Position numbers and translations under genes: made by a program. A DNA stretch of 49,100 nucleotides, taken from Acidobacteria bacterium UBA2994. GTDB taxonomy: Bacteria > Acidobacteriota > Vicinamibacteria > Vicinamibacterales > UBA8438. Shown piece by piece: positions 22,886-32,171 of the stretch. The notes under the pieces were generated by a model. It worked only from the letters and a program-made list of their open reading frames with translations, did not search any database and was not told the DNA's origin. Location: assembly GCA_002346545.1 (NCBI GenBank), contig DEAA01000079.1, positions 3,473-52,572 of the forward strand, written 5' to 3'. The stretch's first letter is position 1, and each line of letters starts with the position of its first letter.

Positions 22886-23269
22886 TCAGGCTTCTCCTGG
22901 CTTCTGGCTGTCGTTCGCTGAGTTCCGTCCGTCTACCTCCGCGAGCTTGCCGAAGTAGGCCAGCGCGATCAGCGTCACCGCAAACACCGCGCGGGCGATC
23001 TGCGGCTCAGGGGCGATCTGGCCGTAGAGGTGTCCCGCGTTGTGGAGGGCGAGCGACTGTAGGCCGAAGAGCGCCGCAAGCGATAGGGCGAGGCTGCCGG
23101 GCATCCGGACCCTTACGAAGAGGCCGCCCAGCACCAGCATCACGCCGAGCACGACCAATGCTAGGTTTACCTGCCATTCGAGGCGTGAAGCGCCCAGCAG
23201 ATCTGTCAAACCCGCCCCGACGGAGTAGAGGCCGTAGCCGGCCATCCCCAAGGTCGCTGCGGTTAGCAC
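22886..23269 (-). CDS. Small four-helix membrane protein of unknown function
   Basis: The 127-residue protein has four hydrophobic segments (about 3-24, 34-52, 57-75 and 88-107) and a short polar C-terminal tail (KLAEVDGRNSANDSQKPGEA). The loops are small, with a GASRLEWQ segment and a HNAGHLYGQ segment containing two histidines. No family is recognised. It starts with GTG 23269, divergent from the DUF547 gene with only 20 bases between start codons, so the two promoters must overlap the neighbouring genes. It shares a terminator hairpin with nrdJ. Confidence 0.6.
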   Translation of the reverse strand: MLTAATLGMAGYGLYSVGAGLTDLLGASRLEWQVNLALVVLGVMLVLGGLFVRVRMPGSLALSLAALFGLQSLALHNAGHLYGQIAPEPQIARAVFAVTLIALAYFGKLAEVDGRNSANDSQKPGEA

Positions 23270-23289
23270 GTGGGGTATTATGCGTCTCC

Positions 23290-24141
23290 GTGTCCGAATC
23301 GCCCAATTGCCGTACCCGGTATCGCCGGTCCGTGCTGGCGCCCCTCTTGGTGTGCAGTCTGGCCAGTTTCGTTCCGGTGGAGGCTCGGGCTCAGGGACTG
23401 GCGGCGAGTGCGTTGGACGAGATTCTCGACCAGTACGTGCGAGACGGTCTCGTCTACTATGCCGCGCTCCGGATCGAGCGGCATGCGATCGACCGCTTCA
23501 TACAGTCGCTGGCCGACAAGCCCCAGGCGTTCGAAGCGTGGTCAAGCGACCGGCGCCTCGCGTACTGGATTAACGGCTACAACGCACTCGTTCTGCGGAC
23601 CGTCATCGATCACTACCCGATTCAGGGCGCGTCGGCCGAGTTTCCGACCAACAGTGTCATGAACATCCCAGGGATGTTTACCGGACGCGAGCATCTTATC
23701 GCCGGACGGCGGATGACCCTGGAGGCGATCGAGAACGAGGTGGCGTCGTTTGGCGACCCGCGCGCCACCCTCGCGCTCGGGCGTGGCGCGGCCGGCAGTC
23801 CCCGGTTGCGCAGCGAGGCGTTTCGAGACAATCGGCTGGAAACCCAGCTTCAGGCCGTGATGGAGGACTTTGCCACCACGCCGAGACACGTGACCCTCGA
23901 CCGGACTGGCGACGAGGTCGGAGTGAACGCGGTGCTCGGCTGGCGGTCGAGCCAATTCGAAGCGGTGGCGCCGACCATTGGCGATCCCAACAGAACTGCA
24001 CTCGAGCGCGCCATTGTCGAGCTCATCAAGCCAGCGCTCTTTCCGAGCGAGCAGGCCTTTCTCGAACAGAACACCTTCCGGCTGCGCTACATCGACTTCG
24101 ACTGGCGGTTGAACGATCTCACCGGCGGGCCACCGCGCTAA
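23290..24141 (+). CDS. Exported DUF547 domain protein
   Basis: The protein has 283 residues. A basic N-terminus (RTRYRRS) is followed by a hydrophobic signal (VLAPLLVCSLASFVPVEARAQ). The DUF547 hallmark WINGYNALVLRTVIDHYP is present at about residues 91-108, with the later HLIAGRRMTLEAIE and RFxxLDFDW-like ending (LRYIDFDWRLND). The biochemical role of DUF547 is unknown; it is common in secreted proteins of Bacteroidetes, Acidobacteria and cyanobacteria and related to thiol-protease-like folds. The start GTG 23290 gives the best signal peptide; the frame stays open far upstream, but that region is antisense to the preceding gene. TATTAT (23276-23281) lies eight bases before the start. Confidence 0.82.
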   Translation: MSESPNCRTRYRRSVLAPLLVCSLASFVPVEARAQGLAASALDEILDQYVRDGLVYYAALRIERHAIDRFIQSLADKPQAFEAWSSDRRLAYWINGYNALVLRTVIDHYPIQGASAEFPTNSVMNIPGMFTGREHLIAGRRMTLEAIENEVASFGDPRATLALGRGAAGSPRLRSEAFRDNRLETQLQAVMEDFATTPRHVTLDRTGDEVGVNAVLGWRSSQFEAVAPTIGDPNRTALERAIVELIKPALFPSEQAFLEQNTFRLRYIDFDWRLNDLTGGPPR

Positions 24142-24150
24142 CGGGCGTTT

Positions 24151-24930
24151 ATGGATCTCCAACTCACTGAAAAGGTTGCTCTTATAACCGGGTCGAGCCG
24201 CGGACTAGGCCTTGCAAGCGCGCGTTCGCTCGTTACCGAAGGCGCCAGGGTTTGCGTTACCGGTCGAGGTGAAGAACGCCTGCGCGAAGCCGAGGCCGAG
24301 CTCAGGACGCTAGCCGGAGGCGACGGCCACGTCCTCGGCGTCCAGGCCGACCTGAGTACGTTGGCCGGCGTCGAAACGGCGGTGAACGAGACCGTGCAGA
24401 CCTTCGGTGGCATCGACATTCTGGTGAACAACGTCGGCAAGGCCGGCGGCAGCGGGCTGCTCGAGACCACTGACGACGAGTGGCAGGCGGCGCTCGACCA
24501 GACGCTCCACCCGGCGATCTGGGCATCGCGATTGACTGTGCCTCATTTGCGGCATCGGGGCGGCGGAGTGATTATCATGGTCGCATCCATCTGGGGCCGC
24601 GAGTCGGGTGGCCGCATGACCTACAACGCCGTCAAGGCGGCCGAGATCAGCCTGGGTAAGTCGCTAGCCCAGCAGCTTGCCAAGGACGGCATCCGGGTCA
24701 ACAGCGTCGCGCCAGGATCGATCTCGTTCCCTGGTGGTTCGTGGGCCAAGCGTCAGGCGGAAGACCCCAAGGGGATGGCCAAGTTCGTCGAGCGCGAGCT
24801 CCCGTTCGGCCGGTTTGGCCGCGACCACGAAGTGGGTGATGTCGTCGCGTTTCTCGCATCGTCGCGCGCTAGCTGGGTCAGCGGCGCCTGCGTCACGGTT
24901 GACGGCTGCCAATCAAAAGCACAATTCTGA
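24151..24930 (+). CDS. Short-chain dehydrogenase/reductase (SDR family)
   Basis: The 259-residue classical SDR has the cofactor loop TGSSRGLG (13-20), NNVG (93-96) and the catalytic residues Ser146, Tyr158 and Lys162 (YNAVK). The arginine two residues past the end of beta-2 (TGRG, 37-40) suggests NADP rather than NAD preference. The substrate is not identifiable; similar proteins are annotated 3-oxoacyl-ACP reductase-like. It follows the DUF547 gene by nine bases and is probably in the same transcript. A 62-base AT-rich gap separates it from mrfA. Confidence 0.88.
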   Translation: MDLQLTEKVALITGSSRGLGLASARSLVTEGARVCVTGRGEERLREAEAELRTLAGGDGHVLGVQADLSTLAGVETAVNETVQTFGGIDILVNNVGKAGGSGLLETTDDEWQAALDQTLHPAIWASRLTVPHLRHRGGGVIIMVASIWGRESGGRMTYNAVKAAEISLGKSLAQQLAKDGIRVNSVAPGSISFPGGSWAKRQAEDPKGMAKFVERELPFGRFGRDHEVGDVVAFLASSRASWVSGACVTVDGCQSKAQF

Positions 24931-24942
24931 GTAAGATTTGCT

Positions 24943-24980
24943 CTTTTATCGCCTGTTGATCGCTTTTATTTCGCCTGTTA
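24943..24980 (+). repeat. Tandem direct repeat upstream of mrfAB
   Basis: Two copies of CTTTTAT-(TT)-CGCCTGTT start at 24943 and 24963, 20-22 bp apart, which is two helical turns. They overlap the candidate promoter TTGATC (24956-24961) / 17 bases / TACGAT (24979-24984), so they could be an operator. The segment is much more AT-rich than its surroundings. Confidence 0.5.
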
Positions 24981-24992
24981 CGATCCCCGGGC

Positions 24993-27437
24993 ATGCGGGG
25001 AGCGCCTCTCGTCGGTCCAGTCGGTTCTGCTGAGCAGCCTGCGCTGTCCGGGGGGCAGCGCGAAGCCGCCGTCCTCGCCGCGCTCGAGCGGCTTGTTCCG
25101 GCGCCTCAGAACGACGACTTGGCTTCGGTGGCCGTGGATGACGAACTGGTCACCACGTGGCGCCGTTTCCCTGCCATCGCTGCGAAATACTCCGACTATC
25201 CAGCTGCCATCGATACCCGGCTCCGAGAGGCGCTGGCCGAGGGAGGCATTCACCGCCCCTATACCCATCAGGCTGAGGCGATGGCCCACGCGCTGGAGGG
25301 TCGCCACGTGGTGGTGGTCACGCCCACGGCGTCCGGGAAGACGTTCTGCTACAACGCGCCGATTCTGAGCACCATTCTCGAGAGTCCGGCGACACGCGCT
25401 CTGTACCTTTATCCGACAAAGGCGCTGGCCCAAGACCAGCTGGCCGAACTGCTCACGCTGACCGATCGCCTCGAGCCGCATCTATCGATTGGCGCGTTCA
25501 CCTACGACGGCGATACGCCTCAGGATGCGCGACGAGCCGTACGCAGCCGGGCGCATCTGGTGCTCTCCAATCCAGATATGCTCCACTCGGCCATCCTGCC
25601 GCACCACCCGCGCTGGGCGAAGCTGTTCGAGAACCTGCGCTACGTGGTCATCGACGAGCTGCATGCCTATCGAGGCGTCTTCGGAAGCCACTTGGCCAAC
25701 ATTCTTCGGCGGCTGCGTCGCGTGTGTGCCCACTACGGATCGACGCCAACCTTTATCTGCTCGTCGGCGACCATCGCCAATCCCAAGGAGCTGGCCGAGG
25801 GCTTGGCCGGAGAGACGTTCTCCCTGGTGGCCCAGAACGGCGCGCCCCGGGGCGAGAAGATCTTCGCGCTGGTGAACCCGCCGGTGATCAATCCGCAGCT
25901 CGGCATCCGCCGGTCGTACGTCTCCGAGGTTCGGCGGTTGGCGATCGAGTTCTTGAAACGACGGTTGCAGGTGATCGTGTTCGCCCAGAGTCGCCTGACG
26001 ACCGAGGTGCTGACCACCTATTTGAAGGATGCCGGTCGACGTCTACCCGGAGGGCCAGACGCTATCCGAGGGTACCGTGGGGGCTATCTGCCCCTCCGGC
26101 GCCGCGAGATCGAGCAGGGTCTGCGGGCGGGCACGGTGACCGGCGTGGTGTCGACCAATGCGTTGGAACTCGGTATCGACATCGGCGCGCTCGACGTTTG
26201 CATCATGGCTGGCTATCCGGGCACCATCGCGGCCAGCTGGCAGCGTGCCGGTCGTGCCGGACGGAGGAGCACGTGCTCGGCCGCCATCATGGTGGCGAGT
26301 AGTGCTCCGGTGGATCAGTTCATGGTGCAGCACCCGGAGTATTTCTTCGAGGCGTCTCCGGAGCATGCGCTCGTCAACCCAGATAACCTCCAAATCCTGC
26401 TCGACCACATCAAGTGTGCCGCCTTCGAGTTGCCCTTCGCACGCGACGAGCAGTTCGGAGGGGAGGATGTGCAGGCGGTGCTTGGGCTCCTGCGCGAAGA
26501 AGGATTCGTCGATCTGGTTGACGACCGATGGCACTGGCTGCACGAGTCCTACCCGGCCGATGCGGTCAGCCTCCGTTCGGTCTCGTCGGATAATTTCGTA
26601 GTGGTCGATACTGCCGACGATACCCGTATCATCGGCGAGGTCGACTTCAGCGCCGCGACCTCCACGCTCTACGAGCAGGCGATCTACTTGGTCGAGGGGC
26701 GTCAGTATCAAGTGGTTCGCTTCGATTTCGATCAGCGTAAGGCGTACGTGCGACCGGTTGACAGCGACTACTACACCGATGCCATTACCTATACGAAGGT
26801 GACCATCCTGGACGAGTTTGACCGGCTGCCCTTGGCTCTGCCGGCCGCGGCCGGATGTCACGGCGAAGTGCACGTGGTGTCGCGCGTTGTCGGCTTCAAG
26901 AAGATCAAGTTCTACTCCAACGAGAACGTTGGTTCGGGCGAACTGGAGCTGCCTGAGCAGGAGATGCATACCACCGCCTACTGGCTCGAGTTGACCCGTC
27001 CCTATCTCGATGGGCTCGGTTTCGAGGGAGACGGTCGGCGGGACGGGGTGGTCGGGCTTGGCTTCGCACTCCGCCAGGTGGCGCAGCTGCTTCTGATGTG
27101 CGATCGCCACGATATCGGGCTGGCGATTCGTGGGGCCGACGGGCAGGCGCCGCCGCGTCGAGCCTATACCGACGCTGCGGCCGAGAGCGAAGAGCCGACG
27201 ATCTTCATCTACGACAACTACCCGGGGGGCATCGGCTTCAGCGAGCCGCTCTTCGGGCTGAACGAGCCGCTGCTGTCGCACACGAGGCAACTGATCGAGC
27301 AGTGCCCGTGCGACACCGGTTGTCCGGCGTGTGTGGGCCCGATCGGACAGACAGGCCCGTTGGCGAAGACCGTGGCGTTGGCGATCCTCGAGGGACTCGG
27401 GGTGCAGGCAGCGACCGATCTAGCCGGTGGCTCGTGA
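24993..27437 (+). CDS. mrfA: MrfA/YprA-like superfamily 2 DNA helicase with DUF1998 zinc site
   Basis: The protein has 814 residues. Helicase motifs are Walker A TPTASGKT (110-117), DELH (221-224), SSATIANP, and the motif VI arginine stretch QRAGRAGRR. The C-terminal DUF1998 region ends with four cysteines spaced CxCx3Cx2C (771, 773, 777, 780), the pattern reported for the zinc site of Bacillus MrfA. In B. subtilis, MrfA works with exonuclease MrfB in excision of mitomycin C adducts independently of UvrABC. The next gene is the MrfB homologue, overlapping by one base. ATG 24993 has no Shine-Dalgarno sequence; the -10 ends nine bases upstream, so the message may be nearly leaderless. Confidence 0.88.
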   Translation: MRGAPLVGPVGSAEQPALSGGQREAAVLAALERLVPAPQNDDLASVAVDDELVTTWRRFPAIAAKYSDYPAAIDTRLREALAEGGIHRPYTHQAEAMAHALEGRHVVVVTPTASGKTFCYNAPILSTILESPATRALYLYPTKALAQDQLAELLTLTDRLEPHLSIGAFTYDGDTPQDARRAVRSRAHLVLSNPDMLHSAILPHHPRWAKLFENLRYVVIDELHAYRGVFGSHLANILRRLRRVCAHYGSTPTFICSSATIANPKELAEGLAGETFSLVAQNGAPRGEKIFALVNPPVINPQLGIRRSYVSEVRRLAIEFLKRRLQVIVFAQSRLTTEVLTTYLKDAGRRLPGGPDAIRGYRGGYLPLRRREIEQGLRAGTVTGVVSTNALELGIDIGALDVCIMAGYPGTIAASWQRAGRAGRRSTCSAAIMVASSAPVDQFMVQHPEYFFEASPEHALVNPDNLQILLDHIKCAAFELPFARDEQFGGEDVQAVLGLLREEGFVDLVDDRWHWLHESYPADAVSLRSVSSDNFVVVDTADDTRIIGEVDFSAATSTLYEQAIYLVEGRQYQVVRFDFDQRKAYVRPVDSDYYTDAITYTKVTILDEFDRLPLALPAAAGCHGEVHVVSRVVGFKKIKFYSNENVGSGELELPEQEMHTTAYWLELTRPYLDGLGFEGDGRRDGVVGLGFALRQVAQLLLMCDRHDIGLAIRGADGQAPPRRAYTDAAAESEEPTIFIYDNYPGGIGFSEPLFGLNEPLLSHTRQLIEQCPCDTGCPACVGPIGQTGPLAKTVALAILEGLGVQAATDLAGGS

Positions 27438-28702
27438 TGGATCTGGCGCGTCTGCGGGCCGTGCTTAGAGGGGAAGCGGAAGCGCCGTCGCTGCGGCCGT
27501 CCTCGGTGGTGGTTGACCTCGAAGTGTTCGCGGCACGGGTGGGCGCCGGCCTCGAGCAGGGCACCCTTGGGCCGTGTGCGGTGGTGCGGCGATGGTTCGA
27601 TGGTACCGAGCTGGAGGGTCTCTACGGCGAGCAGTTGTCCGAGGCGTCTCGGGAGGTCACCGAGACCGGACTGCAGACTCTGTCTGGCGGCGCCCCGGCG
27701 TCCTGGACCGGGCTGGAACCGATAGACGGCCTGGTCTGTTTCGACCTTGAGACCACGGGGCTTAGCGGCGGGTCTGGCACGGTGGCGTTCGTGGTCGGAT
27801 TCGGGTGCTTCGAGGGGGGGCGGTTCCACACCTGGCAGTTCGTGCTGCCCAGCTTCGCCAGCGAGCGTGGCCTGCTGGCTGCGGTGAGTGAGGCGGTGGC
27901 CCGTGCCCATACGCTGGTCACCTTCAATGGCAAGAGCTTCGATGTGCCATTTATGGAGATGCGGTGGCTCTATCATCGGCTCGAGACCCCGATGCCGGGT
28001 GTTCGCCATCTGGATCTGCTGCATCCGGCACGCCGATTTTGGGGACCAGACACTGGAGGGCTGAGCGTGCTCGAGCATCGCATGCTTGGCGTCCACCGCC
28101 CCGACGATGTGCCTGGCGCCGAGATTCCAGCTCTGTACTTTCGCTACCTCCGCACCAGTGACCCGGCGCCGCTCAAGGGCGTACTGCTCCACAATCAGCT
28201 TGATCTGGTGTCGCTCGGGATCCTCACCGGGTTGGCCTGTCGGCTGGTGGACGGCGGGCCAGATGAAGCCGACGACGCACAACAGTGTCTAGGCCTCGGA
28301 CGCGTGTTCGAGCGGGCGGGGGAGCGGCGGCGGGCTGTGGACTGCTACGAGCGGCTCGCCGAGGGGGCGCAGACGACCGCGCCGTGGCCGGTGCACTCGG
28401 ACCTACAGGCCGAGGCGTTGTCCCGGGTCGCCTCAGCGTTGCGCCGGCAGCGACGCTACGACGAAGCGGCCGAAGTCTGGGCGAAACTGGTCGATCTGGG
28501 GCGTCCGACCGGCGCCCTCGAACGAGAGGCGCTCAGAGCCCTGGCTATCCACAACGAGCATCGCGTGAAGGACACTCGTCAGGCGCTTGATTTTGCCCGG
28601 CGGGCGTACGACGGCGAGCGCACCAGACACCGACTGCGCGACGGCGAGAAACGGCTGAGTCGACTCAAGCGCCGACTGTCGGTTGCAGGAAACGGAGCCT
28701 AG
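27437..28702 (+). CDS. mrfB: MrfB/YprB-like RNase H-fold exonuclease
   Basis: The protein has 421 residues. The DEDD exonuclease core is visible as D103 and E105 in [13 protein letters not shown]169 in NGKSFDVPF and D256 in HNQLDLVSL, matching the RNase_H_2/YprB family. The C-terminal third (about 270-420) is Arg/Glu/Ala-rich and helical, with TPR-like spacing ([30 protein letters not shown]). This tail is also seen in Bacillus YprB. TGATG couples it to mrfA. The stop overlaps the stop of rpmE on the opposite strand by two bases, and no terminator was found between them. Confidence 0.87.
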   Translation: MDLARLRAVLRGEAEAPSLRPSSVVVDLEVFAARVGAGLEQGTLGPCAVVRRWFDGTELEGLYGEQLSEASREVTETGLQTLSGGAPASWTGLEPIDGLVCFDLETTGLSGGSGTVAFVVGFGCFEGGRFHTWQFVLPSFASERGLLAAVSEAVARAHTLVTFNGKSFDVPFMEMRWLYHRLETPMPGVRHLDLLHPARRFWGPDTGGLSVLEHRMLGVHRPDDVPGAEIPALYFRYLRTSDPAPLKGVLLHNQLDLVSLGILTGLACRLVDGGPDEADDAQQCLGLGRVFERAGERRRAVDCYERLAEGAQTTAPWPVHSDLQAEALSRVASALRRQRRYDEAAEVWAKLVDLGRPTGALEREALRALAIHNEHRVKDTRQALDFARRAYDGERTRHRLRDGEKRLSRLKRRLSVAGNGA

Positions 28703-29007
28703 CCGGCGGACGACTCGGTCTCTGCGGGGGCGGATTCTGGATCGGGAGTGGGCGGCGGGGTCCCGGCCTTCTTGAGCTTTTGTTGGCGCTCCTTGAGACC
28801 GGCGACCGTCTGCTTGCCGTACTTCTTCGTGAACCGCTCGACACGACCCTCGGTGTCGATCAGCTTCTGCTTACCAGTGAAGAAAGGGTGGCAGCTGGAG
28901 CAGATCTCGAGCCGGAGCTCCTCCTTGGTCGACCGTGTCTTCCAGGTGGCTCCGCAGGCGCAGCGCGCCTCAGTCTCGAAATACTCCGGATGGATACCTT
29001 CCTTCAC
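28699..29007 (-). CDS. rpmE: 50S ribosomal protein L31, zinc-binding form with C-terminal extension
   Basis: The 102-residue protein begins MKEGIHPEY and carries the zinc cysteines of the C+ type L31: C16 and C18 (CACG), C37 and C40 (CSSC), followed by [20 protein letters not shown]. Standard L31 ends near residue 70; here an extra 30 residues rich in Pro, Glu and Ser ([19 protein letters not shown]) follow, common in Acidobacteria-like L31. The start is GTG 29007, with GAGGAG seven bases upstream on the minus strand. It is last in the tig-clpP-clpX-lon-engB series but has its own promoter. Confidence 0.93.
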   Translation of the reverse strand: MKEGIHPEYFETEARCACGATWKTRSTKEELRLEICSSCHPFFTGKQKLIDTEGRVERFTKKYGKQTVAGLKERQQKLKKAGTPPPTPDPESAPAETESSAG

Positions 29008-29039
29008 CGTGTGCTCCTCTTCGCCTGCCTTAAACTCCC

Positions 29040-29048
29040 ATTATAGCA
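29040..29048 (-). promoter_or_regulatory. Extended -10 promoter for rpmE
   Basis: On the minus strand TGCTATAAT gives a perfect TATAAT (complement of 29040-29045) with the TGn extension, about 33 bases before the rpmE start codon. No good -35 is present, as is usual for extended -10 promoters. It lies just inside the gap after engB. Confidence 0.6.
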
Positions 29049-29064
29049 GAGGGGATGACAGACG

Positions 29065-29685
29065 CTAGAGTCTAGCCAGACCTAACAGGGCCATCCAAAA
29101 CGGTCCCAAACCATCCCCTTTTGGTGCGGAGATCGGTAACACGCCCGTCCCCAGAGCGGTTTCGTGTTGCTTCACGACCTTAAGACGCTGCGACCGCTTG
29201 AGTCGGTCCATCTTAGTCGCGGCCACGATCATCGGCAGATCGAGCCCGATCAGCCACTCGAGCGCCTCTCGATCGCGGTCCAGCCCGGGATGCCGACCGT
29301 CGACGAGCAGCACCGCACCTGCCGGGCCGACCTGACCGGGGCGGTCGAGCTCCTCTTCTCGCAGATCGGCCTGGAAGTAGCGCCCAGTTAGCTCCGCGAA
29401 CTCCTGGGCGGCGGCGTCCCGTCCACGCGCGTAGCCGTAACCTGGGAGATCGATTAACAGCAGGTTACCGCGGTTCTTTGCCAGCTCAAACTGGTAGACG
29501 TTGAGCAACCGGGTGGTGCCAGGCGCCCCACCGGCTCGCGCGATCTTCTTTTTAGCTAACGCGTTGATAAGGGTGGATTTGCCGACGTTCGATCGACCTA
29601 CCAGAGCCACTTGCGGCAGCTGGGTCACCGGAAGCGGGCTGGCCGGTCCGACGCTTGTAACGAACTCAGCAGAGAGGAGCTTCAT
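29065..29685 (-). CDS. engB: Ribosome biogenesis GTPase EngB/YsxC
   Basis: The 206-residue TRAFAC-class GTPase is needed for 50S assembly. It shows G1 GRSNVGKST (30-38), G2 region GAPGTTRLLNVY, G3 DLPGYGYA, G4 TKMD and a G5-like SAPKGDG. ATG 29685 is used because it gives the family N-terminus (MKLLSAEFVTS) and has AAGG a few bases upstream; the frame is open far upstream, but that part is antisense-frame lon. It begins 50 bases after the lon stop, matching the lon-ysxC order known in Bacillus. Confidence 0.94.
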   Translation of the reverse strand: MKLLSAEFVTSVGPASPLPVTQLPQVALVGRSNVGKSTLINALAKKKIARAGGAPGTTRLLNVYQFELAKNRGNLLLIDLPGYGYARGRDAAAQEFAELTGRYFQADLREEELDRPGQVGPAGAVLLVDGRHPGLDRDREALEWLIGLDLPMIVAATKMDRLKRSQRLKVVKQHETALGTGVLPISAPKGDGLGPFWMALLGLARL

Positions 29686-29735
29686 TCGCCTTCTCGAGCG
29701 CCTGGAGGTCGGGGCCGGCGGACCCGAGGTCCGCC

Positions 29736-32120
29736 CTAGTGTGTCACCGTGTCGTCGCTGGCGGTGTTCTCGGTCTCGGTCTGTTCGGCGGCCAGAAGAC
29801 CCGTTAGCGGCTTGGCCATCGCTATCCGCAGTACCTCGTCCATGAATTCCACCAGGTGTAGCTCCATGACGTCGAGCACCGCCTTCGGGATGTCGGCGAG
29901 GTCCTTCTCGTTGTCCTTGGGCAGGATGATCGTCTTGACCCCGGCGCGGTGTGCGGCCAGCACCTTCTCCTTGACTCCACCGATCGGGAGCACCTTTCCG
30001 CGGAGCGTGATCTCGCCGGTCATCGCCACGTCTCGACGCGTGGGTATGTTTGACAGGTTCGAGACCAGCGCCGTGGCCAGTGTGATTCCGGCCGACGGAC
30101 CGTCCTTGGGGATGGCGCCTTCGGGTACGTGCACGTGGACGTCGGTGCGGCGGTGGAAGTTCTTGTCGATGCCGAACGCGGCGGCCCTTGACCGCACATA
30201 GCTCATGGCGGCCTGCGCCGATTCCTGCATTACGTCGCCGAGCTTGCCGGTCAGCGTCAGCCGGCCCTTGCCTGGCATCAGCGTGGATTCGGTGAGCAGC
30301 AGCTCGCCGCCAGCCTCCGTCCACGCTAGTCCGGTGGCAATCCCGACCTCGTTCTTCTCTTCGGCCATCTGCGGCCGATAGCGGGGCACGCCCAGATGCT
30401 CGGTGATCTTCTCGGCAGTGATCCCTTCCGAGAACTGCTTACCCTCGGCCACCACCTTGCGCGCCACCTTCCGGCACAGCGCATTGATCTCTCGCTCGAG
30501 GTTCCGGACACCCGCCTCACGCGTGTAGCGTCGGATGACCGTCTCGAACGCCTCGTCCTTGAACTGGATGTTCTTGTCGGTCAGCCCGGTGGCTTTCACC
30601 GCCTTGGGCGCTAGGAAGGTGCGGGCGATCTCGATCTTCTCGAGCTCGGTGTATCCGGCGAGCTGCAGCACCTCCATCCGGTCCCGCAACGCCTGCGGCA
30701 CGGTGTGCAGGACGTTGGCGGTACAGATGAACATGATGTTCGACAGGTCGTATTCCACGTCCAGGTAGTGGTCAAGGAACGTGTGGTTCTGTTCTGGATC
30801 CAGTACCTCGAGCAGCGCGGCAGAAGGGTCGCCGCGGAAGTCCATTGACATCTTGTCGACTTCGTCGAGAAGGAAGACCGGGTTCATCGTGCCGGCCTTC
30901 TTCATCATTTGGATGATCTGGCCGGGGAAGGCGCCGATGTAGGTGCGCCGATGCCCCCGAATCTCCGCCTCGTCGCGGACACCGCCGACCGACAGCCGCA
31001 CGAACTTACGGTTGGTGGCTCTAGCGATTGACTTCGCCAGCGATGTCTTGCCGACTCCCGGCGGACCAGACAGCGTTAGGATGGTGCCCTTAGGCTTGCG
31101 GACGAGGGTGCGCACCGCGAGGAATTCGAGGATCCGATCTTTGATCTTCTCGAGACCGTAGTGGTCCTGGTTGAGAATCTCTTCGGCTTTCTCGAGGTTG
31201 CGGCTTTCGCGCGACTTTTTGTGCCAGGGCACCGCAATCAGCCAGTCGAGGTAGTTGCGCGAAACGGTCGCCTCGGCCGACATCGGAGGCATGGCCTCGA
31301 GTCGCTTGAGCTCCTGGATCGCCTTCTCCTCGACGTTCTTCGGCATGCGGGCTTCTTCGATCTTCTTGCGAAGCTCCTCGAGCTCGCTACCCTTGTCTTC
31401 CTTACGACCCAGTTCTTTCTGGATCGCCTTCATCTTCTCGTTGAGGTAGTACTCCTTCTGCGCCTTCTCCATCTGCTTCTTCACGCGAGATTGGATCCGG
31501 CGGTCTACCTGAAGCTTGTCGACCTCGATTTCCAGCAGGCTGGCGATCCGCACCAGCCGCTCGAGCGGTGAGATAATCTCGAGGAGGTTCTGCTTCTCTT
31601 CCACCCCGACCACGAGGTGGGCGGCGATGGTGTCACCGAGCTTACTGGCGTCGTCGACCCGCACCGCCGCGATCATGGCGTCGTAGTGCAGGTTGTTCGA
31701 TAGCTTGACGTACTGCTCGAACAGCGAGACGGCCTTGCTCATGGTCGATTCGAGATCGTCGCTCACGTCGTCCTGCTTCGGCAGCAGTTTGGCGACGACG
31801 CGGTAGAAGCCCTTGTCTTCTTTCCACTCGACCGCGCGCGCTCGCTCCAGCCCCTCGACCAGCACTTTGATGTTGCCGTCGGGGAGTTTCAGGCTCTGAA
31901 CGATGTTGGCCACGCAGCCCATCGTGTAGATGTCCTTGGGTTGCGGGTCGTCGGTAACCGCGTCCTGCTGGGCGGCCAGGAAGATCCGTTTGTCCTTCAC
32001 CAGCGCGTGCTCGAGCGCTCGCGTCGATGACGGTCGTCCGATGACGAACGGCATCATCATGTGCGGGAACACGACGACGTCACGCAGGGGAACTATCGGT
32101 AGAGTCTCGTAGACTTCCAT
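29736..32120 (-). CDS. lon: Lon, ATP-dependent serine protease
   Basis: The 794-residue protein has the standard LonA layout. An N-terminal substrate-binding domain (about 5-200) and coiled coil (about 205-270) precede the AAA+ module, with Walker A GPPGVGKT (352-359), [11 protein letters not shown]alker B and the RTYIGAFPG pore region. The C-terminal protease domain has the Ser676-Lys719 dyad (PKDGPSAG and GGVKEK). The C-terminal 25 residues are acidic and Thr-rich. It degrades misfolded and regulatory proteins. The gene lies between clpX (51-base gap) and engB. No strong Shine-Dalgarno sequence precedes ATG 32120. Confidence 0.96.
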   Translation of the reverse strand: MEVYETLPIVPLRDVVVFPHMMMPFVIGRPSSTRALEHALVKDKRIFLAAQQDAVTDDPQPKDIYTMGCVANIVQSLKLPDGNIKVLVEGLERARAVEWKEDKGFYRVVAKLLPKQDDVSDDLESTMSKAVSLFEQYVKLSNNLHYDAMIAAVRVDDASKLGDTIAAHLVVGVEEKQNLLEIISPLERLVRIASLLEIEVDKLQVDRRIQSRVKKQMEKAQKEYYLNEKMKAIQKELGRKEDKGSELEELRKKIEEARMPKNVEEKAIQELKRLEAMPPMSAEATVSRNYLDWLIAVPWHKKSRESRNLEKAEEILNQDHYGLEKIKDRILEFLAVRTLVRKPKGTILTLSGPPGVGKTSLAKSIARATNRKFVRLSVGGVRDEAEIRGHRRTYIGAFPGQIIQMMKKAGTMNPVFLLDEVDKMSMDFRGDPSAALLEVLDPEQNHTFLDHYLDVEYDLSNIMFICTANVLHTVPQALRDRMEVLQLAGYTELEKIEIARTFLAPKAVKATGLTDKNIQFKDEAFETVIRRYTREAGVRNLEREINALCRKVARKVVAEGKQFSEGITAEKITEHLGVPRYRPQMAEEKNEVGIATGLAWTEAGGELLLTESTLMPGKGRLTLTGKLGDVMQESAQAAMSYVRSRAAAFGIDKNFHRRTDVHVHVPEGAIPKDGPSAGITLATALVSNLSNIPTRRDVAMTGEITLRGKVLPIGGVKEKVLAAHRAGVKTIILPKDNEKDLADIPKAVLDVMELHLVEFMDEVLRIAMAKPLTGLLAAEQTETENTASDDTVTH

Positions 32121-32171
32121 GAGTTATGTGGTGGTTCAGGTGCGGTGCGCTGCGCTGGTCTCAGACGTGCG

